Positions 1 to 5,229 of a stretch of DNA of 5,229 nt are shown here, piece after piece. The position numbers and the translations under genes are program-made. Source of the stretch: Negativicutes bacterium (GTDB taxonomy: Bacteria > Bacillota > Negativicutes > SKW292); the NCBI GenBank assembly GCA_026416215.1, contig JAOAFP010000104.1, forward strand, positions 1 to 5,229. The letters are read 5' to 3'. Within the stretch, counting starts at the first letter, position 1, and each line of letters starts with the position of its first letter. A model generated the notes under the pieces. That model was not told the DNA's origin. It searched no databases and was given only the letters and a program-made list of their open reading frames with translations.

Positions 1-1096
1 TCTTGCGCATGATCGGGGTTATTCCGTTGTGCCGCTCGCCGGCCGCCGACTGCCTGACAATCCCGATGGCAGGATTTTGGTAGCCGTACCAGGCAGCCAA
101 TATCTCATCAAACATTGCCGTTATCCCCGCCCGGTGACCGGTTATCTTCAGAGTGCTGACCGGCCAGTTCAGATAGGAGAAGATCATCTCCGGGAAACGC
201 GGGTGGGCAAAACCAATCCTCTCTCCTGCCCGTTCGACCGGAAACCGGTGACTGCCGGCCTGGTAGTGGTCATGGTTGAGAATCGAGCCGCCGACAATCG
301 GGATATCGCTGTTCGAGCCGATCAAATAATGAGGAAACATGTCAACAAAGGCCAGGAAGTTGGCGATCACATCGGAATCGATGACCATATCCCGGTGTTC
401 GGGGTTAATTAAGATTGAATGCTCCGGATAGTAGAGGTAGGGTGAAAACTGGAAATACCATTCCCGTCCGGCCAGATCAAGCCGCAACATCCGGTGATTG
501 TGACGGGCCGGCCGATTGTTGATATTGCCGCAGAAGCCTTCATTTTCGATGCACAGCAGACATTTGGGATAGCTGGCGGCCGGTCTGGCCTTGAGCCGGG
601 CAATTTCCAACGGGTCTTTTTCCGGTTTGGACAGGTTGATGGTGATTTCCATTTCGCCGTGGACGGTGGCACTGGTCCACTGTCGGTTCCTGGCGATTGC
701 CGCCACTTTTATGTAATCGGTGTGTTGGCTGAACTGATAATACCAGGTTAGCGCCCCCTCCCCCCCCTTCAGCCGGAGGATCTCGGCAAACTGACGCTCC
801 ACCGCACTTGGGGGAGGGACAATCTCCCCAATCAGGCGGGTCTCGACCTGTTCGCGGCTCTCGCCAAGACCGTCCCTGCCTGCCTGACCGATAAGATCGC
901 AAAGCTCACTTACCAGCTCAGACAGGCGCTTCCCTGCCGTCTCCCCGGCGGGCAGCTGTGGAGTGTTGCCATCGTTCTCCCACCCCAGAATGGTGTAAAG
1001 CCGGTTGCGAAGAAAAATCACATCCCGCCGATCGGCCACGCCGTTATCAACCGCACAGCCGATTATCTTTTCAACCAGGAGTTTTTTCTCATCCAT
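1..1096 (-). CDS. galT: Galactose-1-phosphate uridylyltransferase, class II (C-terminus cut by window edge)
   Basis: GalT transfers UMP from UDP-glucose to galactose-1-phosphate, giving UDP-galactose and glucose-1-phosphate in the cytoplasmic Leloir pathway. I translated the frame by hand from the ATG at 1096 and it stays open to the left edge, giving 365 residues with no stop; the family is normally about 500 residues, so roughly the last quarter lies outside. Family landmarks of the Firmicutes-type enzyme are clear: PPPSAVERQF (residues 94-103), YPKCLLCIENEG (176-187), FPHYLIGSNSDIPIVGGSIL (254-273) and the active-site segment HDHYQ (275-279), where His277 is by family analogy the uridylylated nucleophile. 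Near the edge HNGITPI (356-362) matches the family's HNTITPI-like segment. The start overlaps the end of galM by 8 bases, with a GGGG nine bases upstream as a weak ribosome binding site. A G8 run lies in codons near residue 110, but homology on both sides is in one frame, so the gene appears intact. Family assignment is very secure. Confidence 0.95.
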   Translation of the reverse strand, partial: MDEKKLLVEKIIGCAVDNGVADRRDVIFLRNRLYTILGWENDGNTPQLPAGETAGKRLSELVSELCDLIGQAGRDGLGESREQVETRLIGEIVPPPSAVERQFAEILRLKGGEGALTWYYQFSQHTDYIKVAAIARNRQWTSATVHGEMEITINLSKPEKDPLEIARLKARPAASYPKCLLCIENEGFCGNINNRPARHNHRMLRLDLAGREWYFQFSPYLYYPEHSILINPEHRDMVIDSDVIANFLAFVDMFPHYLIGSNSDIPIVGGSILNHDHYQAGSHRFPVERAGERIGFAHPRFPEMIFSYLNWPVSTLKITGHRAGITAMFDEILAAWYGYQNPAIGIVRQSAAGERHNGITPIMRK

Positions 1097-2093
1097 CGCA
1101 CATAACCCCGAACTGCCACGTTGTTTGACCGAAGTACGGCCGGTCCGGCCCGAATATCACCGTGTCGCGGAATTGCGGCCAGTTGATGGCATTCGGCATG
1201 CACTGGGTTTCCAGGCATACCGCCGCGTGTTTGGGTTGATACCAGTTGGCGGTGTAGACGACACAGCACGGCTGGTCGGTTATTACCCGCAGGTAGCGCC
1301 CTGAACTGCGGTCGCTCAGGACAATGGTCCTGTTTCCGGTCAGCAGAAAAGGATGGTCGATACCGCCGTTGGCAATGGCAAACTGCCGGAAGTCCGCGTT
1401 AACCGCCCCGGCCAGCTGTCGCGGCCGGCGAAAGTCAAATGGGGTGCCGGCAACGGTCACGAGCCGACCGTCAACACAGCCATGCTCAGCCAGTGTTGCT
1501 ACGTGATCGGCCTCCACCTCGAGGTACATGGACATGGGGTCCGAACCGCCAGTCAGGTCAAAATAGCTGTGGTTGGTAAGATTTAACACAGTTGGCTGCC
1601 GGCACGTCCCGCGATAGGTAAGCCGCAGGCAATATTGATCGACAATTTCGTAGTCCACGGCAAAATCCACCGCCCCGGGGAACCCCTGATCCCGGTCCGG
1701 GCTGTGACAGGTCAGCCGCGCCCCGGCCGCAACTGGTTCAACCTGCCAGAACCGGCGGTTCAGTCCGACCGGACCGCCGTGCAGGTTGTGCCTGCCGCTG
1801 TTCGCTGTCAACCGGTATTCCACGCCGTCAAGGTTGAACCGGGCGTCGGCTATACGGCCGGCCACCCGGCCGGTTATCGCTCCGAGATGGCCGGTGTTTT
1901 CCGGGTCAAACTCCGGTGCGGTCAGTACCACGTTGGCCAGTTCCCCTGTCCGGTCCGGGGTGCGGATCGCGGTTATTATCCCGCCGTAATTCAAAAACCG
2001 CACAGAAAATCCCCCGCTGCCCAGCAGCTCGTATTCCCTGACTTCCAGCCCCTTATACCAGGCAAAAATCCGCGCGTTCATCCTCTCGGTCAC
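1089..2093 (-). CDS. galM: Aldose 1-epimerase (galactose mutarotase)
   Basis: GalM interconverts the alpha and beta anomers of galactose in the cytoplasm. It is needed here because a retaining beta-galactosidase releases the beta anomer while galactokinase uses the alpha anomer. The 334-residue product has the usual family length. Visible motifs are GAITGRVAGRI (71-81), NLHGG (103-107, probable first catalytic His at 105), NLTNHSYFDL (171-180, catalytic His175), GGIDHPF (243-249, sugar-binding Asp246) and LETQCMPNAINWP (294-306, catalytic base Glu295). One small oddity is Gly in place of the usual Asn in the GRxxNRI-type motif. The longest start is a GTG at 2093 that overlaps the galK stop as GTGA, a typical coupled junction. 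An ATG at 2081 (residue 5) is a real alternative, because AGGTGA precedes it by 8 bases; the protein would then be 330 residues. The gene end overlaps the galT start. Function is secure; the exact start is not. Confidence 0.95.
   Translation of the reverse strand: MTERMNARIFAWYKGLEVREYELLGSGGFSVRFLNYGGIITAIRTPDRTGELANVVLTAPEFDPENTGHLGAITGRVAGRIADARFNLDGVEYRLTANSGRHNLHGGPVGLNRRFWQVEPVAAGARLTCHSPDRDQGFPGAVDFAVDYEIVDQYCLRLTYRGTCRQPTVLNLTNHSYFDLTGGSDPMSMYLEVEADHVATLAEHGCVDGRLVTVAGTPFDFRRPRQLAGAVNADFRQFAIANGGIDHPFLLTGNRTIVLSDRSSGRYLRVITDQPCCVVYTANWYQPKHAAVCLETQCMPNAINWPQFRDTVIFGPDRPYFGQTTWQFGVMCDG
1106..1109 (-). promoter_or_regulatory. Weak candidate ribosome binding site of galT
   Basis: GGGG on the minus strand sits 9 bases before the galT ATG, within the last codons of galM. 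It is weak, so galT translation probably relies on coupling to galM through the 8-base overlap. Confidence 0.3.
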
Positions 2094-2095
2094 CT
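2090..2095 (-). promoter_or_regulatory. Possible ribosome binding site for an internal galM start
   Basis: AGGTGA on the minus strand is complementary to the usual 3' end of 16S rRNA and lies 8 bases before an in-frame ATG at 2081 (galM residue 5). It contains both the galK stop (TGA) and the upstream GTG candidate start at 2093. It therefore competes with the longer GTG start, which has only a weak GGA upstream. The sequence cannot settle which is used. Confidence 0.4.
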
Positions 2096-3274
2096 GTCAT
2101 CCGGATGCTCCAGCTCGCGGGCCCCGTCACCGGCACTGACGGTGTAAAATTCAGCGGTGAGTCCGGTCAGGGCGGTATATTCGTCCCCGGTCCGGACAAT
2201 AAAGTCGCCCAGCTGGTCTTCCGCCACCAAATTCACCGTGCAGCCCCCAAACCCCGCCCCGGTCATCCGAGCGCCAATGCAGCCGGGATGCAGCCAGGCC
2301 GCCGACACCAGGCTATCCAGCTCATGACCGGTAACCTCGTAATCATCCCGCAGTGATACGTGCGACTGGCGCATAAGTTCGCCAAACGCCCGGAGGTTAT
2401 TCTTTTCCAGTGCGGCCACTGCCGCCAGCGTCCGCTGGTTTTCGCTCACCGCATGGCGCACCCGCCGGAAAACAATCCTGTCACTGATTGCGTCCCGGTT
2501 GGCCGTGAGGGTGGCCACATCCAGCTCGGCCAGCGTTTTGATTGGCAGCCGGGTCTGAAGGCAGGCAAGACCCTGCTGACACTCCCGTCGCCGCTGGTTA
2601 TACTGCGAGTCGGTCAGTTCGCGGCGCTTGTTGGTGTTGGCGATCACCAGGGCATATCCGGCAGTGCTGAAGGGAACATAGCTGAAAATGAGACTGTTGC
2701 AGTCTAGCAGTATGGCGTGATTTTTCATACCCATACTGCTGGCAAACTGATCCATAATCCCGCATTTGACTCCAATGAAGCTATTCTCAGCTGCCTGCCC
2801 GATCAGCGCCAGCTGTACCCCGTCGAAACTTGCCCCTGTATAGGCCCGGGCGATCACAGCGGCAAGCACCTCAATCGACGCTGAGGATGAAAGGCCTGCC
2901 CCGCTGGGAATGGTGCCGGCAAACAGCATATCCCAGCCGGCCGTCAATTCCACCCCGCGTTTTTGAAACTCTACTAACACCCCCTTGGGGTAATTGGCCC
3001 AGTCGTGTTCGGGCTGGTATCGCATACCGTCCAGGGAGAACTCAATTATTCCCAGTTCGGGGAAGTTCATTGAGTATAAGCGATTATTGCGGTCGGTACG
3101 CCGGCGGACCACCGCGTAAGTCCCCAGGTTCAGGGCACAGGGGAATACATTCCCTCCGTTATAGTCGGTGTGCTCACCAATCAGGTTCACCCGGCCGGGG
3201 GCAAAAAATTTCCGACAATCGCCCCCGCTGCCGTACAGTTCGCTAAATCTACCCAAAAGGCGTTCAAAGTCCAT
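2090..3274 (-). CDS. galK: Galactokinase
   Basis: GalK is a GHMP-family kinase that phosphorylates alpha-D-galactose with ATP to galactose-1-phosphate, the substrate of the GalT encoded two genes downstream. At 394 residues it has the normal bacterial length. All signatures are present: the galactokinase signature GRVNLIGEHTDYNGG (27-41), with catalytic Arg28 and sugar-contacting Glu34, His35 and Asp37; the ATP-binding loop PSGAGLSSSAS (123-133); GIMDQFASSMG (172-182) with the probable catalytic base Asp175; and the third GHMP motif GARMTGAGFGGC (334-345). No signal peptide or membrane segment is seen. The ATG at 3274 is preceded by AGGGGGG with a 7-base gap, a good ribosome binding site, and it overlaps the last 11 bases of the beta-galactosidase gene. 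Its TGA overlaps the GTG of galM. It is read as the second gene of the visible operon. I see no frameshift or missing key residue. Confidence 0.98.
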   Translation of the reverse strand: MDFERLLGRFSELYGSGGDCRKFFAPGRVNLIGEHTDYNGGNVFPCALNLGTYAVVRRRTDRNNRLYSMNFPELGIIEFSLDGMRYQPEHDWANYPKGVLVEFQKRGVELTAGWDMLFAGTIPSGAGLSSSASIEVLAAVIARAYTGASFDGVQLALIGQAAENSFIGVKCGIMDQFASSMGMKNHAILLDCNSLIFSYVPFSTAGYALVIANTNKRRELTDSQYNQRRRECQQGLACLQTRLPIKTLAELDVATLTANRDAISDRIVFRRVRHAVSENQRTLAAVAALEKNNLRAFGELMRQSHVSLRDDYEVTGHELDSLVSAAWLHPGCIGARMTGAGFGGCTVNLVAEDQLGDFIVRTGDEYTALTGLTAEFYTVSAGDGARELEHPDDR

Positions 3275-5219
3275 TTTTTTGCCCCCCTGCTGCGTTTTTG
3301 AAAATCTTTACCGCCCATGGCGGCAGTTCGATACCGTTAAATTCCACCGGGTAACTGTTATGGTTAAGCAGAAACAGCTGTTTGTCCCGCCGGGCCGCTT
3401 CCACCCCGGCCGGAGTCAGCCAGTGCTCAATTTTCTGCCGGTCCAGTACCTTTTCCGCCAGTGTCAGCCAAAATTCCTCATCTTCAATTCCCGTTGCCAC
3501 GTGCCATAGCTGACCCTGCCCGATATCAGCGGTTGCCACCGCCCCATAACCTGAGAATTCGTCAGTGTAGTTCAGTTCGATCCGGCAGTGCCGGTCAACC
3601 GGCTCCAGCATATCCCGCCACACTGCCGCACGGTAATTGCGACGGCCGTCGCTTACCGTCACCTGGCGATTATCTCCCAGCGACTCACAGCAGCAACAGT
3701 GCGCCCCCAGCACCTCGAGCCACGGATTGGCGCAATTGAAGTATACAGCGTTATCCCGGTCCTTGATTCCGGCCCGGAAGCTGCTTATCACCACTCCGCC
3801 GCCGGACAAAAACTGCCGCAGGCGTTCGATCAGTTCCCGCTCCAGCAGCAGCGGCACTGGCAGCAGCACCACTCCGTAGCAGGAAAAGTCTGCCCGGCAG
3901 TCGATCACGTCGATTGGGACGTTGTGGCGGTAAAATCCGTGATACAGCCGGTAATGTTCGCGCTGCACGTCCATTCCGGCAGATTGCGGCTGAATCTTCC
4001 AGGCAAATATGTTGTCAGGGTTGTAGACCAGGGCCACTCGGGCCGGAGGTGTCTTCAGTCCCGCCCCGGCCATCGACCTGACTTCGGAAAAAAACTCTTT
4101 CATTTCCGCCAGCCGCAGACCGTCCCGGTTGTCGTGATCCAACACTCCGTAGCAGAACTGTTCGGCACCTTTGGTAGCAGTCCGCCAGCGGAAGTACAGC
4201 AAGTTGTCGCAACCGTGCAGCACAGCCTGCCACGACCATAGCCGGGCCTGCCCGGGGCGGGGCAGGTAGCCCATAATTGTATGGGCCTGAGCACCGATCA
4301 GCTGCTCGGTAATCCAAAAACTGCCGTTTTTTAGTCCCCGGGTCAGATCAAGCTTCATAGCCGTCTGCCCGCAGGGGACCGGACGTTCCAGGCCGCCCCA
4401 CACCGGATAATTGTTTAGTGCCACCAGATCGAGGTGTTCGGCGATATCGGCAAAGTTCTGGGCCTTGTTGAAGTAGTCGCCGGGAAAATTGTGCATAATC
4501 GGCTGACCGTCCGGAATAATCCCCCTGAGAACTGCCGCCTGCTCGGCGACAAAATCGGTGATGGTGGCCGCCCTGAACCGGTAAAAGGCCAGCAGCAGCC
4601 CGGGATTTTTCGCCGGAATGGTGGGCAGCGGCAGATCAACCTGGGAAAAATCCCGGTAGGTCTGCCCCCAGAACACCGTTCCCCAGCTGTCATTCAGCCG
4701 GTCGATATCGCCGCTGAACTCTGAGGCCAAAAACTTCTGCCAGGCCAGACGGCAGTTATGACAATAGCACCAGTCACTCCCCTCGTGACCAAGTTCGTTG
4801 TCAAGCTGCCAACCCACCACCGCCGGGTGACGGGAATAAGCCTTGGCCATAGCGGCCGTTATTTCCCGGCTGCGCTGCCGGTAGACCGGAGAATTGAGAC
4901 AGGCCTGCCTTCGCCCGCCAAAATGCCGTTTGACCCCGTATTCATCAACCGACAAAACCTCGGGATGATTTGCGACCAGCCATACCGGCAGCGTAGCGGT
5001 GGGTGTGCCAAGCAGGACCTTTATCCGGTAGTGGTCGGCCTGCTCCAGAATCGGAATGAAAAAAGAAAAATCAAGGCTGCCCTCTTCCTTTTCCAGCAAC
5101 GGCCAGGCAAATTCGGCGATACGGATACAGTTGACGCCCGCTGCCGCCATCCGCTGTAAATCGCTCTGCCAAAATTTTTTCTCCCACTGTTCGGGGTAAT
5201 AATCCACTCCCAGATACAT
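3264..5219 (-). CDS. Beta-galactosidase, glycoside hydrolase family 42
   Basis: This retaining GH42 enzyme removes terminal beta-D-galactose from galactosides. The family often acts on galacto-oligosaccharides as well as, or rather than, lactose, and the natural substrate cannot be read from sequence. The 651 residues show an N-terminal TIM barrel (about 1-385) opening with GVDYYPEQW (4-12), RIAEFAW (33-39) and LGTPTATLPVW (70-80). The acid/base is Glu142 in WQLDNELG (137-144), and the nucleophile is Glu305 in WITEQ (302-306); the spacing fits the family. Cys107 plus CYCHNC (151-156: Cys151, 153, 156) matches the family zinc site. A trimerisation domain follows (about 393-590) and then a short beta C-terminal domain (about 600-640). 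There is no signal peptide, so it should be cytoplasmic and depend on an uptake system not seen here. Oddities are CCCC at 508-511 and a shortened C-terminal domain. The ATG at 5219 fits family N-termini, but only 10 upstream bases are visible, they show no ribosome binding site and the frame stays open, so a start beyond the edge is possible. It overlaps galK by 11 bases. Confidence 0.96.
   Translation of the reverse strand: MYLGVDYYPEQWEKKFWQSDLQRMAAAGVNCIRIAEFAWPLLEKEEGSLDFSFFIPILEQADHYRIKVLLGTPTATLPVWLVANHPEVLSVDEYGVKRHFGGRRQACLNSPVYRQRSREITAAMAKAYSRHPAVVGWQLDNELGHEGSDWCYCHNCRLAWQKFLASEFSGDIDRLNDSWGTVFWGQTYRDFSQVDLPLPTIPAKNPGLLLAFYRFRAATITDFVAEQAAVLRGIIPDGQPIMHNFPGDYFNKAQNFADIAEHLDLVALNNYPVWGGLERPVPCGQTAMKLDLTRGLKNGSFWITEQLIGAQAHTIMGYLPRPGQARLWSWQAVLHGCDNLLYFRWRTATKGAEQFCYGVLDHDNRDGLRLAEMKEFFSEVRSMAGAGLKTPPARVALVYNPDNIFAWKIQPQSAGMDVQREHYRLYHGFYRHNVPIDVIDCRADFSCYGVVLLPVPLLLERELIERLRQFLSGGGVVISSFRAGIKDRDNAVYFNCANPWLEVLGAHCCCCESLGDNRQVTVSDGRRNYRAAVWRDMLEPVDRHCRIELNYTDEFSGYGAVATADIGQGQLWHVATGIEDEEFWLTLAEKVLDRQKIEHWLTPAGVEAARRDKQLFLLNHNSYPVEFNGIELPPWAVKIFKNAAGGQKNGL
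3282..3288 (-). promoter_or_regulatory. Probable ribosome binding site of galK
   Basis: On the minus strand AGGGGGG stands 7 bases upstream of the galK ATG, inside the last codons of the beta-galactosidase gene. It supports the ATG at 3274 as the galK start and suggests galK is translated by ribosomes arriving from, or loading at, the overlap. Called from sequence pattern only. Confidence 0.6.
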
Positions 5220-5229
5220 AGCCGTATTC

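Noticed and set aside
540..902. Minus-strand open frame of 120 codons within galT
   Set aside because: It is an out-of-frame reading of galT; the conserved GalT motifs lie in another frame that is open throughout.
1..1096. A broken or frameshifted galT
   Set aside because: No stop-bounded gene covers this region, which at first suggests a pseudogene. Hand translation shows one continuous frame with all family motifs, cut only by the window edge.
1635..2147. Plus-strand open frame of 170 codons opposite galM and the end of galK
   Set aside because: Antisense to conserved galM, rich in Pro, Arg and Val as expected for a shadow frame, with no recognisable motif.
2830..3246. Plus-strand open frame of 138 codons opposite galK
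   Set aside because: Antisense to the conserved N-terminal half of galK, with no homology signal or credible context.
3588..4241. Plus-strand open frame of 217 codons opposite the beta-galactosidase gene
   Set aside because: It lies entirely antisense to a strongly conserved GH42 gene, its translation is of low complexity and matches no family I know, and such shadows are expected in GC-rich coding DNA.
1..5229. Many short GGCCGG, CCGGC and GCCGGC motifs scattered over the window
   Set aside because: They follow codon usage (Gly, Ala, Pro, Arg codons) in GC-rich genes and show no regular spacing or conserved longer unit, so they are not a repeat family or CRISPR array.

Overview
The window holds four tightly packed minus-strand genes that form part of one galactoside-utilisation operon. 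In transcription order (right to left) they are a GH42 family beta-galactosidase, galactokinase (galK), galactose mutarotase (galM) and a class II (Firmicutes-type) galactose-1-phosphate uridylyltransferase (galT). The galT gene runs off the left edge, so its C-terminus is missing. The beta-galactosidase begins about 10 bases from the right edge, so the operon promoter and any upstream gene lie outside the window.

Layout: bases 1-1096 are partial galT, 1089-2093 galM, 2090-3274 galK and 3264-5219 the beta-galactosidase. Every junction is an overlap (about 8, 4 and 11 bases), there is no intergenic space, and practically the whole window is coding on one strand. I see no RNA gene, mobile element, CRISPR array, terminator or promoter.

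Together the genes encode a nearly complete cytoplasmic Leloir route. The retaining GH42 enzyme, which has no signal peptide, would cleave imported beta-galactosides and release beta-D-galactose. GalM converts this to the alpha anomer, GalK phosphorylates it to alpha-galactose-1-phosphate, and GalT exchanges it with UDP-glucose to give UDP-galactose and glucose-1-phosphate. UDP-galactose 4-epimerase (galE), a transporter and a regulator are not in the window.

Organism: the class II GalT is characteristic of Bacillota, and the GH42-plus-gal arrangement fits a fermentative Gram-positive lineage. The DNA is moderately GC-rich (by eye in the mid to upper fifties percent), which argues against low-GC clostridia or lactobacilli and suggests a higher-GC Bacillota lineage. 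This placement is inference.

I found no evidence for an undescribed system. The points worth a second look are local: a run of four consecutive cysteines in the beta-galactosidase, its apparently shortened C-terminal domain, a homopolymer-rich overlap between the beta-galactosidase gene and galK, and a G8 tract inside galT.
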